Shown: positions 32,786 to 44,084 of the stretch, piece by piece
Layout: each line of letters starts with the position of its first letter
Position numbering within the stretch: position 1 is the stretch's first letter
The notes under the pieces: generated by a model
Told to the model about the DNA's origin: nothing
The model's input: only the letters and a program-made list of their open reading frames with translations
The model's database searches: none
DNA from: Vesta saturnalis
Taxonomy: Eukaryota > Arthropoda > Insecta > Coleoptera > Lampyridae
Reading direction: 5' to 3'
Length of the DNA stretch: 64,000 nt
Assembly: GCA_036346205.1 (NCBI GenBank)
Contig: JARFJB010000978.1
Coordinates: 20,098-84,097, forward strand
Program-made: the position numbers and the translations under genes

Positions 32786-33590
32786 TAAATTACCTGCTCT
32801 TTGTGCATTTTCTATATCTACTAACAGCCTTATTATTAATGGTGTTAATGATTTAGGTAATTATAATTACGTCGAACTTACTTATTATTACCCTTCATTT
32901 TATATCTTAAAGATATATAATCAAGGTGATTACTTTTTACACCGTTCCCAGTTTGATGATGGAAAACGAAATATTTTTAAGCCAGGTTGCATTTTAGCAT
33001 TTTTGTAGCAGTATAAATAGCATTTATTACCGCTGCGGGCGGATGACATCTTAAAACTCTAATATACAATCTAAAAGAAAAAGGAATTATATGCATGAAC
33101 AGTTATCCGAAACAAGGAACGTGTTAACAGGGTGTTTTCTGTATACTTACATTGACTAATAATAATAAAGGTTTAATTATCCACAGGAAAACACAAATAA
33201 AAGGGGAAATTTCCTGAAGAACTAAAACAGTAGATACCTATATAAAATTTTCGTTTTATACAATATAATATTAATTAAGGATAAAATGCCTAAGTAAAGA
33301 GCGCCATGGGTTGACAGAACAACGACGACGTGAAAGGCAGATTTGCATGGCTCGGCCCAAAATCAGGGCTCGGCTGTGTCGGGTGAATACGCAAATTATT
33401 GAGGAAAGAAATTCCATACCCAATGCGCAAACCATATTTAAAATAAGAACCTTTATGACAGCTTTAGAATTTTAGAGCTAACTGTAACATATTTTCTACC
33501 GTGGCGCCATAAGCGGAGAGTGTCTTGTCTCCCTACTAAACAGTTTCGTCTCCTTTTTTTGTTGCCAATTGATTGCATAGGATTGGCTAT
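32786..33590. other. Mostly noncoding; Arg-rich ORF remnant near 33286
   Basis: A TATAAATAG at 33012 and a broken plus reading from 33286 with TEQRRRERQ and ARPKIRARL. TCTTAAAGATATATAATCAA near 32907 is partly repeated near 33594. I cannot name a gene. Confidence 0.3.
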
Positions 33591-33835
33591 CTATAAAGAT
33601 ATATAATCAAGGGTAATACCATCGAAGTTAAACTTTTCCATAAAATTTGGGTATGAACCAGGATCGGACGGATGACCAGTAGGAGTGTAAATCGCCGACA
33701 CTAAAGCCCATCCGAAGCAAGCTTCATCATTATTAATTACGTTTATAACAGCTTTCTTGCGGGAAATAAATGTAGGAAGTGGTATATGGGCAATTCCCGC
33801 CAAATTGTATGTTTTTCTCTGATTTTTTTCGTTAT
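33591..33835 (-). pseudogene. Second Polinton-type DNA polymerase, N-terminal fragment
   Basis: The minus frame 33959-33591 contains YNLAGIAHIPLPTF and KKAVINVINNDEACFGWALV, then SAIYTPTGHP, the same N-terminal block as in the polymerase of element B (AVVNVK, then WAIVSA). Only about 75 codons are homologous. It is diverged from B, so it marks another, older Polinton copy. Confidence 0.6.
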
Positions 33836-34049
33836 TACAAAAAATGGGTCTAATCTTATCCAGCCTTTGTAGGTTTGCTAAGAAGACATAATGGTATTGC
33901 AGACATATGATGGTCAAAATGATTTTTTTGAAGAAAACGTCAATATTTAAAATCAACAAATAACGGAGTGGAGAAATACAGCACGGAGGTGAGAAATAAG
34001 TTACAAATTTTGAAAGTCAATTTTAATTATAACTGTAAACGCAAACAAA

Positions 34050-37000
34050 ACTTTTCTGATTTCAAACCTAACAAACGTTTAAACATTTAAAACCAAACTT
34101 AATAATTATAAATTAAAGTTAAATTTATTTCCTTTTCTTTGTAAAATAAAATTAAATTTAAATTTAACAATTTAATTTCAAATTTTCAAGCCAGTTCTCT
34201 TTTAACAATTTAAACTACAATTAATTTTTTTTTTAATAACCAAAAATTTTTTAAGAAGGTTTTAATTTTAGGAAACCAAATTAAACTTTACCCATTTTTC
34301 CCACGAATTAATGCCTCCCTTCATATTTTTTTAACAAGGTTTTAATTAAAAAATTTTTTGTTTTTTTGTTTCCCAACCAGGAAATTTTCTTTTTAAATTT
34401 GAATTTTTTACAAATAAATTTGTTTAATAATTTTTGGTAAAAATTAAAGGTTCTTTTAAAAATTTAAAATTTAAAAAGGAGGAATGAAATTTTAGATACA
34501 ATTTTTAATTTAAGTTTCTTTTACTTATTAATTTAAGTTTAAATTTTCAAAATTTTTTTAAAATTACTTTAAAATTGAATCCAAAATTTGGCAATTTCAA
34601 TTTTAAATTCAATTGGAAAATAAACTTTAAGGTTAAATTTTTATTAAAATTTTTATTCTTTTTAATTTTTTCTTTATAAATAATTTTATTTAAGAATTTC
34701 TTAAATTTTTCAAATATTTATTAACCTAAATTTAGATTTATTTAAATATTTGAAGATGTTTGAAGGTAAAAAAACATTTAACAATTTAATTAAAGGGTTT
34801 ATTTCAAGCTTCGAACATTTTTGTGCAGCTTTTGTTTAATAGAAAATTCTTTTAAAATTGTTGTTTAAAATAGAATTTTTTTGTTTAAAATAAAGTCTTT
34901 AATAATTATTTTTTAAATAGTTTTTGGTTTTTCAAATAAAAAAAAATTTTATTCAACAAAAAAATTTCAAGAAATTGTTTTTTTAAATAAACCTATTTTT
35001 TAAAGTAATTTAGTAATTTTTCAATTTAATTTCAATTAAAAGTCAATTTTTTCGGGGTTTTTTGGCAAGTAACATTTTACAATTTTAAACATTAAATTTA
35101 TTTTTATTGTTAAAATTATTTAAAAATTATTTTTCGCAGGTTTTTAAAAATTTATAAATTATTTTAAATTAACAATTTTAGAATTTTTCCAATAAACTGG
35201 AAACAACTTTTGAAAACCATTTTTGTATAAAGGTTTAAACAAAAATTGTTTAAACTTTTTGGCAAAAAGAAATTTATTTATTTGATTTTACAATTTTTTT
35301 AATGGGAAAAATTTAAGAAGTGTTTAAAGAAAAAAAGGGAACTTTTAATCAAACCTTTTGTTTTAATTTCATTAAAATTAATTAAGTTAAAATTTAATTT
35401 AAAACAATATTAAAACCCAAAAATAACAATTTTTAAAATAATTAAGGTTAATTTTTAATTTTGATTTAATTTTTGGTTAATAAATTTTAAGGTTTTTCAA
35501 ATTTTTATAGTTTTTTTTAATATTATTAGGTTAAAAATTAAATGGCTTTAAAGCAATTTAAATAAAAGGGTTTTTCCAAGTATCTTCAACATTTTTATAA
35601 AAGGTTACAATGGTTTTAAAAAATTTGTTTTGAAAATTTGAATAATTTAAATTTTTTCTTAAACTTTTAAACTTAAAATTTAAATTCATATTTTCTAAAT
35701 AAAATTTAGTTTTCTTTATTTAAAAATTTCCAAATTTTTTGTAATTTTAAGTGAAACCTTTAAGGTGTTTAAACAAAATTTATTTAGGATTAAGGGATTT
35801 GATAAATTATTTTTAAAGGGAAATTAAATTTTAAAGGGTTTTTTTTTGAAATTTTTTTGTATTTTCAATTTTGTTGTTATTTTAAACGAAATGATAAAAA
35901 AGTTAAAGGCCAAATTTCCATTTTATTAAAAATTTTAAATGTTTAACCAAGAGCCTTTTTAATTGGAAATATATGGCTAAAAAAAAATTGAATTTTAGTA
36001 AAAAAAAAGGAAAAAGGAATTCCCTAAATAAATTTTTTAAGAATTTGTTAAAATTTAAAATTTTAAAACAGGTTTTTTGCATTTTTAAAAAAGGTTAATT
36101 TTCTTAAACCAATTTAATTCTTTCTAAAGAAAGTTTTTTAAAGGAAAATAATTTCAAGGCAAAATTGTTTTTAGGGGGAATTTTTAAAATTAAAATTTCT
36201 TTTCCAATTAACCTGTAGTTTTTTGGAAAATTTTCGAATTTTTGTTTAGATTTTAATTAAGTTTTGTGTTATCAAATTTGTTTTAATTTGGTTTCCAAAT
36301 TTTAAAATACTTTTATTTTTTGGTTAAATTTTGGTGTTTTATTTCTTGGGTTAAATTTTTTCTTAAATTAAAAAAATTTGGAAATTTCCCATTTTAAAAA
36401 TTTAAATGTTTAACCAAAATTTTACAAATTTAAAAAAAATTTTTTTAACCCAAAAATATTAAAAGGTTTTCCCTTTATTTTAAAAATTTTTAAAATTTAA
36501 AATAAGGTTAAAGGAGTGTTGGATTTTTGGAAAAAAATAAGTTTTTAAAATTTTCATCGAAAAAAGTTAAATTTTAAGTTGCAATTGGGTTTTATGGGTT
36601 AAATAAATAGTTGGGTCCTGCTAAGTTTTGGAAAATATTGAAGAATTAATTTGGTTTAGGAATTTATTAAATTTTGGTTACTTTTTTTGTTTAAATTAAA
36701 CCCATTTATTGTTAATTTTTATTTTGGGTAAATTTTCCTAAATTTTTTATTTAAAATTAAAGGTAATAAAATTTTGGTATTTAAAATTTCAAACCAATTA
36801 ACTTGTTTATAAAAAAAATTTTAAAAAAAAAAATTTTTTAAAAATTTATTTTTTTGGTTGGCATAAACCAAGTTAATTTCTAAATTATTAAATTTGGAAA
36901 TTTGCATTAATTAACTTTCAAACTCAATTTCATTAAACAATTTATATTCAAAATTTTTTTATAACCCATTTTTGTAATTTTTTGGTAAATTTTCAAATTT

Positions 37001-37394
37001 TAATTTAAATTATAAATTTAAAATTTTCCAAACAAATTACTTTGATCCCTTAAACCCCCAAAATTTTAAATTATTTTCCGGTTAAAAAGTTAAATTTCTA
37101 AATTAATTTCAATTTTAATTAAATTCCTCAAACATTTAAAATTTAATTATTCCAAATAAATTTTTTAATTTTTAAAATTTTAATAAATTTAAAATTTTTA
37201 ACAATTCAATTAAATATAAATTTAATTTTAAATAAATAATTTATTATAAATTTAATTACAGTGGTGCAAATTAAACATTTCAATTTCATTCCATTTAAAT
37301 TTAAATAATAAAAATTTTAAAATTTAAAATTATTAAAATTTCTTATAAATTCAAATATTAAATAAAATTATTTAATATAAATAAAATTACTAAA
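34050..37394. repeat. Low-complexity A/T tract with paired G/C
   Basis: More than 3 kb built from runs such as AAATTT and TTTTAAAA, with G and C appearing mostly as GG, CC, GGTTT or AAGG. No ORF above 60 codons. Possibly degenerate or poorly resolved sequence. Confidence 0.6.
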
Positions 37395-37600
37395 GGAATT
37401 GAAACATTCAATTTTATTCCATTTTCATAAATTAATAAAAATTAAAAGTTAAACTACTTAAAACTTAGAACAAATATAAACAATTATTTCAATTTAAAAT
37501 AACCTTGTCGGTTAAAGTCATCATTTTAAAATTTTCAATTAAAATAAATAATTTCTAAAACTGGAAAGAATAAAAATTAAAACAAAAACCAATTTGGGGT
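37395..37600 (+). repeat. 5' LTR (degraded)
   Basis: GAAACATTCAATTTTATTCC, AAAAGTTAAACTA, ACAATTATTTCAAT and AATAATTTCTAAAAC match the 3' LTR in order, but the copy is shorter. A second partial start lies at 37275, so the limit is uncertain. Confidence 0.65.
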
Positions 37601-37979
37601 CAAATTGTTAATGGGTGCCAAAAATAACCCTTTCCAAAACAAGAATAAAAAAAAACCAAAAAGTTATGGGACCCGCCAACAAAAAGAGGTGAAATTACAA
37701 GCAAAGGTAAACCGGTTTGGGCAGTCCCCAAAAAAAAGGGTCTACCCGGTAAATTAACACAATAAAATTTAGTTGCTGGTTCTTTTAATAATTTGTGGAT
37801 GGTATGGACAAAATGCAAGAAAGTTATAGCTGGGACAATACGGGAAGAAGCCGCAAGAAGCAATGCCAGGTTAGATGCAAGAAGGGTGCATTCCAACTTT
37901 GAATCAACCCTTGACGACGCAACGAATCAACAAGTGCCATAAACAAGCAAGGAACATGAGTAAGTGACAGTGTTTAATT

Positions 37980-39165
37980 TTAAGATAATAATTGTATAGG
38001 CTAAATAATTTAAGAAAAAATTTTTTTTCAATCACTTGGGATCAATATTTGCAAGACATTATAAGCATAAAAGAACAAATTATTAAGCAGTCAAAGCCTA
38101 AAAAAAAGGAAGTGGAAAAAATTAGAAAAGAAATAGGCGAACAGTTAGTACAGTTATTTAATCATTTTACTAAAAGCGTACGAAGTCAATTTGAAAAGTT
38201 AAACGATAATCAAAATGGTAGTTAAAGAATTATTCTGGATCATTAGAGATAAAGTAATAAGGTCATTTCAAGCGTTACAAATAAATTATAAAATCCCTAA
38301 TAGCTGCGTTAAACAAATAAATCCATTAGTACTGAAGAAACATTAATTATAGTGACGAGGATTCAAATATTGAAAACATGACTTTAACTAACATTGAATT
38401 TTTAACTTAGCTAGTGGAATTCTCCCAGAATTTGACGGAAATCCGAAAAATTACGCGCATTCGTAGACGCACTTATATTATTAAATGAAAATTCAGCGGA
38501 TCATGACAATAATGCCGTAGCTTACGTTAAAACACGCTTAATAGGTAAAGCACGCGATTTAGTGACGAATGAAAATTCAATACAAGCAATTGTAGATGTT
38601 TTAAAAAATGGAATTAAGGGCTAAAATTCACAGCTTTTAACCGCAAAACTTTTAAATTGCAAACAAAATCACAAAGATGCTAAATCATAACAGCGGAAAT
38701 AGAATCTCTAGCAGAAAACTTAAAACAAGCATTTATCTCAGAAGGCGTACCAATAGCAGGCAGGTAAATATGCCACTGACAATGTCGTTAGGTCACTCTC
38801 CAAAATGCTAATTCAGATAGAACCAAGTTGATAATGGAAGCTGGAAATTTCTCAAATGTACAGGAAGCATTAACTAAATTTGCAAACTTAACATCATCCA
38901 TGTCGACAGTTACTAATTACCCGAACGTTTTTTACACAAACCGGAACACCAATTTCTTTAGGCCAAATAACTCAAATCGCGGACATAGACCGTTAAAAGG
39001 TGGAATAACAACCGAGGCAGAAACAATAATTTCCAACCTCATATTAGATCACCACATACGCAACAAAGTCGTGGGCGAAATTTTAGATTTAACAATTATT
39101 TTAGAAATAATAGGCATAACGACCGAAATTTCTCGCGAACCGTAAGACCATTAGCATTAGAATCG
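37980..39165 (+). pseudogene. gag: gag-like polyprotein of the gypsy element
   Basis: A Lys-rich coiled-coil frame (37992-38225, KPKKKEVEKIRKEIGEQLVQ) is followed by a broken capsid-type stretch (about 38400-38620) whose reading includes YVKTRLIGKARDLV, then 38828-39145 (MEAGNFSNVQEAL) with an Asn/Arg-rich tail. No CCHC knuckle is visible. At least four frameshifts. Confidence 0.6.
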
Positions 39166-39214
39166 GGAAACGAGCAGTTCCCCCAGCAGGAACAACTAGG
39201 GGACGCTGCGTAAA

Positions 39215-39625
39215 TAGTTTTAATTGCCAATTATCTTTCACTAATTTCGTAACACTTTCAACAAAAATGACTGGTTCACAATGTACATTTCTTTTAGATG
39301 CAGGAGCGGATATTTCAATTTTTAAATGTACAAAATTAATAACAATCAAATAATTAACCCTCTAATATTAGCAATATCAAAGGCGTTACTGAAGGCATCA
39401 TCCAATCATTAGGTATTACTGAAACAGATATTTTTGTTGACAATTACAAAATTTCACATACTTTCCATATTGTAGACGAAAATTTGTCTATACCAACAGA
39501 TGCAATATTAGGTAGAGACTTCATTTCTAAATACAAATGCACATTAAATTATTCAAACTGGACTATGACAATGAAAATTATACATAATCAACATGTTGTT
39601 GTCCCCATTTATATATATATAGTCC
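39215..39625 (+). pseudogene. Retroviral aspartic protease
   Basis: CTFLLDAGADISIFK carries the active-site triplet as DAG (39298-39306) where DTG or DSG is usual; ILGRDFISKY (about 39508) is the second family motif. One frameshift lies between them near 39350. Confidence 0.65.
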
Positions 39626-39629
39626 AGAG

Positions 39630-40850
39630 GCAAATAATGTAATGATAGTGCCAGCACGTTCTGAAGTTATACGATATTACCAAAAATTCGAAGAGCTGAA
39701 AGAAGACGCTGTAGTGGTAAACAAAGAATTATATCCAGGAGTTTTTGTAGCACGTACAATTGTGTCAAGTAATTCTCCTCTTGTAAAAATTACAAATTCC
39801 GATACAATCACATTAAGAAATATTCACATTGAGACACTCAGTCTAGATGATTTCCATGTATATCATATTACCAACGATCAAGACGATAGGTTAAGTAAAT
39901 TAGATAAACAATTAAACCTAGACACTGTTCCAATTCTCGTTGAAGATAAAGTAGTTAAAATTTGTCAAAAATTTGCAGATATTTTCGCATTAAAATCGGA
40001 TAAAATATCAACAAAATTTCTATAAACAAGAATTAAAATTAGTAGATAAGAAACCGGTGTATAAAAATTATCGAAGTCCACATTCGCATAAACAGGAAAT
40101 AAATCAACAAATAAATAAAATGCTAGAACATGAAATAATAGAACCCTCTAGGTCTCAGTACAAAGTCCAATCTTACTAGTTCCCAAAAATCAGAAAATGG
40201 AATTAAAAAATGGCGTTTAGTAATCGACTACAGACAATTAAATAAAAAATTAATCGCCGACAAATTTCCATTACCTCGTATAGACGACATTTTAGACCAG
40301 TTAGGTCGAGCTAAATGGTTCTCTGTAATTGACTTAATATCAGGTTTTCATCAAATACCCTGGAAGAAAATTCACGAGATATGACGTCTTTTAGTGTAGA
40401 CGCTGGATCCTTCCGATTTACTAGATTACCCTTCGGACTTTCAGTGAGTCCCAATAGTTTTCAAAGAATGATGTCAATTGCATTTGCAGGAATCACTCCT
40501 GAAAAAGCATTTTTATATATGGACGATTTAATCGTTATTGGTTGCTTGAAAAACATCATTTATCAAATTTACAAAAGTATTTGAAACGTGTAGAAAATTT
40601 AATTTAAAATTAAATAAAAAATGTAAATTTTTCAGAAACGAAGTTACGTATTTAGGTCACAAAATTACAGATCAAAGGGATTCTCCCAGATGATTCAAAA
40701 TTTCAAATTATTAAACAATATCCAATCCCGAAAACGCGGATGAAGTAAAAAGACTGGTTGCATTTACAAATTATTTTCGCAGATTTATACCACAATTCGA
40801 AAAATAACATTGCCATTAAACAAATTAACGAGAAAACACGCAAAATTTAT
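39630..40850 (+). pseudogene. pol: Reverse transcriptase, Ty3/gypsy
   Basis: 39642-40025 is an open lead-in; the RT core starts at about 40050 (QEINQQINKMLEHEIIEPS). Then comes the fingers stretch WRLVIDYRQLN (with breaks), FRFTRLPFGLSVSPNSFQRM and the catalytic YMDD at 40516-40527. Later a LGHKIT-type connection stretch. Frameshifts near 40020, 40170, 40370, 40550 and 40680. Confidence 0.85.
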
Positions 40851-41345
40851 GTGGACAGATGAATGTCAAAATTCTTTCAATTTACTAAAAAATTCCTTAT
40901 TATCCCTCCAATTCTTCAGTATCCAGATTTTTCTAAACCATTTATAATTACAACAGACGCTTCACAAACTGCGGGGCTGTTCTCTCAAAATTTTAACGGA
41001 CACGAACTTCCAATAATACGCTTCATTCACAAAAAGCGAAATTAATAAAGCCATCATTTTAAAAGAACTACTCGCAATACATTGGGCAATCAAATATTTT
41101 CGTTGCTACATTTATGGAACAAAATTTCTCATTAAAACTGATCATCGTCCTTTAATTTATTTATTTTCAACTTCTAAATTAACGAGAGTTCGTCTTGAAC
41201 TTGAAGAGTACAATTTTGAAATCCAATATGTTAAAGGTCAAGACAATGTTTTCGCTGACGCATTGTCTAGGATTAGTATAGACGATTTAAAAAATATGCA
41301 CAACGATGCGACACAAATACTCGCTATAACTAGGTCAAATGCGTA
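40851..41345 (+). pseudogene. pol: RNase H domain of the gypsy pol
   Basis: FIITTDAS (about 40945) has the first acidic residue. After a stop at 41043 the reading goes on with KELLAIHWAIKYFRCYIYG, IKTDHRPLIYL and DNVFADALSR, the usual end of gypsy RNase H. Confidence 0.8.
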
Positions 41346-41439
41346 ACCAAACACAACTACCTCAACGAATCAACTAACGCAAAGTAAGGGTAATTCGAAT
41401 AAAAACAATAAAAATGACGTTTATATAAAACCTAAAGTT

Positions 41440-42780
41440 ACGAAGTTATAGACAATTCCGACACTTAAATTGCCATTAGTAAAATTCGAAGTTAACGATG
41501 TGTCATTCAAAATGACAACCATGAGTAAAAGAAAATTATGCGCACAAAACGAAATCTCAATTACTAACGATAATGATTCTGCACTAGAGCAATTATTATT
41601 TAAGCTAGACAGTATGGCTGGTGATTGTAAATTTCAAAAAGTTAAAATAAACCTAGGTGATAATATATTTAAAAAATACTCTATTAATACATTTAAGGAT
41701 GTAGGAGAAAAGTGCCTTAGAAAAACAACTATTGTTTTATGTAATAAAATAAACTTATAACAAATAAAAATGAGAAATTGAAACTTATAGAACAATTTCA
41801 CGATGATCCACTACTAGGAGGTCATTGCGGTCAAAAACGGTTACTGAAAAAATAAAGTCCTTTATTTTTGGAAACAAATGTCCAAAAAAATGCCAAATTA
41901 AATTAAAATCAAATTAAAACAACCAGAACCAATGACTATAACACCGACTCCTCAAAAGCCATTCGATATCGTATGTATTGATACGATTGGGAAACTACCA
42001 ACATCGAATGATGGGAATCAATACGCTATAACAATACAGTGTGAACTAACAAAATACATAGTGATAATACCAATCCCTAATAAAGAGGCAGTAATGGCAG
42101 CAAACTATTTAGTAAAGAATTTTATTCTTATTTATGGACCTATGAAAGAAGTTCGAACAGACATGGGCACAGAATATAAGAACTAGCTATTCGACAATGT
42201 AACTAAACTAATCTCGATCGAACATCGCATATCCACCGCATATCATAGCCAATCTATAGGGGGTTGTGAAAGAAACCACCGTGTTCTGAATGAATATTTA
42301 CGTATGTATGTAAATGATTCAAAATCAGATTGGTCCACTTGGACACAATATTATGCATTTTGTTATAGCACAACACCGAGTACGTACCATAATTATACTC
42401 CATTCGAGCTGGTATTTGGCAGAAATGCCATTATCCCAGAGTCACTAAACGGATTATGATAAGGAATTACGGTATAGGTTGCAATACGCTCATAAGCGAG
42501 CGAAAGAGCACTTAGAAAAGGCTAAAATAGACCGTGGACTGCTCATAATGCCAATCTTGTCGACAAAATTTGAAACCAGGTGATCTTGTTATACTAACCA
42601 ATGAGGAACGACACAATTTGATCCTTTAAGGGTCCGTATTCAGTGGTTAGTGTTCAAGAACCGAATTTACAATTAAAAATGTAGATGGAAGACAGTTGAC
42701 AGTACACAAAAATCGAATACGAAAATATATTCAAAGTAGTATGTTAGAACATAAGTATAGTTTTAAGAGTTAGTAGAAAT
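41440..42780 (+). pseudogene. pol: Integrase of the gypsy pol
   Basis: An H2C2-like lead (FHDDPLLGGHCGQKRL, about 41795) is followed by the DDE core: DIVCIDTIGKLP (D), VRTDMGTEYKN (D, about 42155) and GGCERNHRVLNEYLRMYV (E, about 42265), with YTPFELVFGRNA after. An in-frame TAG sits at 42184. The tail has LKPGDLVILTNEE, the usual SH3-like part. Ends near 42775. Confidence 0.85.
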
Positions 42781-42961
42781 AATGCCCTTAATAATGTTTT
42801 CTCCTTAAGAAGGGATGGATACTTTAAAGTTAGTTATTTTATACCTAAGACATGTACTTGTAATTATTTTATGTATTTAACTATAGTCTTCTTAATTCAA
42901 ATCAAATATTTTCCTTTATTCGAGAATGCCCTCCAAGTGGCCATAGCAAGGATCATTCTCC

Positions 42962-42974
42962 TAAAAGGGGAAGG
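42962..42974 (+). promoter_or_regulatory. Polypurine tract of the gypsy element
   Basis: AAAAGGGGAAGG directly before the 3' LTR, the usual primer site for plus-strand DNA synthesis. Confidence 0.65.
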
Positions 42975-42975
42975 T

Positions 42976-43345
42976 GTGATGCAATTACGAAACATTCAAT
43001 TTCATTCCATTTGATAGAAAAGTAAACACATCTAAAAGTTAAACTAGTTAAATTACTTAGTATGCAAATATGCAAAAACAATTATTTCAATATAAATAGA
43101 CCAATGTACTAAAGGAATTGTAAAGTCATGCATTCTTATCAACAATTTTTTCACTTTATAAATAAAGTAACTATGTAAAACTAGAAAAACAGATTGTAAA
43201 ACATATATTTGTCGTTAATTCATTGTTAATGGAAAATAAATAATAATTTCTAAAACATGTGAGAATAAATAAATACCACTCTAACCTTAAACAAACACCA
43301 ATTTTAAATACACAACTGTTCTCTTAATTTCTGGACAAGGGAATT
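42976..43345 (+). repeat. 3' LTR
   Basis: Begins GTGATGCAATTACGAAACAT after a purine-rich AAAAGGGGAAGG tract (polypurine tract, 42963-42974) and matches the 5' copy. Confidence 0.75.
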
Positions 43346-43348
43346 TAT

Positions 43349-43999
43349 GTTAAAATAAACTATTGTAAATATTGGCTCCCTAATTATTTTACAGTAAAAT
43401 GTCAAATGTAAAACTTAAGGAAAAAGGCTGCTTCTTTGTTACAATTGCATTTACATTTGGTTCATCCGTTTTCGAGAAAATTAGGAAAACTTAAAGACTT
43501 TTCGTAACCGGTAACGTTAATAAGCCATGAAGTGTGGATAAATACAATAACGAGCACAAGTCTTTTATAAACAAGAAGATGATATTCTAAATAAACAAAT
43601 TAATTATGAAAATTGGAAAAAAAACACAAAATCATCATTTCTACTATTTGATCAAGTGTTCAAATAAATCCCGTTTGCAGCTAAACAATATTCTTCAATG
43701 GTGTAATAATTCATTTTATAAACAAATGTTTCTTTAAAAGTAATAATTGTCCCAAATAAAGTTTTAATGATGAATGAATTGTTTTTTGAACAATGGAATG
43801 ATTTAAAACAATTAATAATTATTGTTATCATTGTCTGTCTAAAACAAAGCAACCTTGACCAGTTGGTTGTTTTTCCTAAATTTCTCAAAACGATGAACCA
43901 AATGTAAATGCAATTTAACATAAAACAGCCTTTTTTCCTTAAGAACTTTTACAGTTAACATTTTACTGTAAAATAATTAGGGAAATATTTACAATAGTT

Positions 44000-44004
<5 letters not shown>
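43349..44004. mobile_element. Hairpin/MITE-like element with about 147-bp inverted repeats
   Basis: AAATAAACTATTGTAAATAT, TTATTTTACAGTAAAATG and GCATTTACATTTGGTTCATC at 43351-43470 are mirrored at 43880-44002 with about 90% identity. The internal minus frame (43652-43921) has no known motif. Confidence 0.8.

Positions 44005-44080
<76 letters not shown>
44004..44080. repeat. (TA)n microsatellite
   Basis: About 38 TA units with one slip near 44034. Confidence 0.95.

Positions 44081-44084
<4 letters not shown>

Larger units (their letters stand above)
37395..43345 (+). mobile_element. Ty3/gypsy LTR retrotransposon, decayed
   Basis: Direct repeats at 37395-37600 and 42976-43345 flank gag-, protease-, reverse transcriptase-, RNase H- and integrase-like frames in the Ty3/gypsy order. 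All parts carry frameshifts. No envelope ORF. Confidence 0.85.

Noticed and set aside
37600..37896. 98-codon minus ORF with hydrophobic residues
   Set aside because: It lies antisense to the gypsy leader between the LTR and gag and matches nothing I know.
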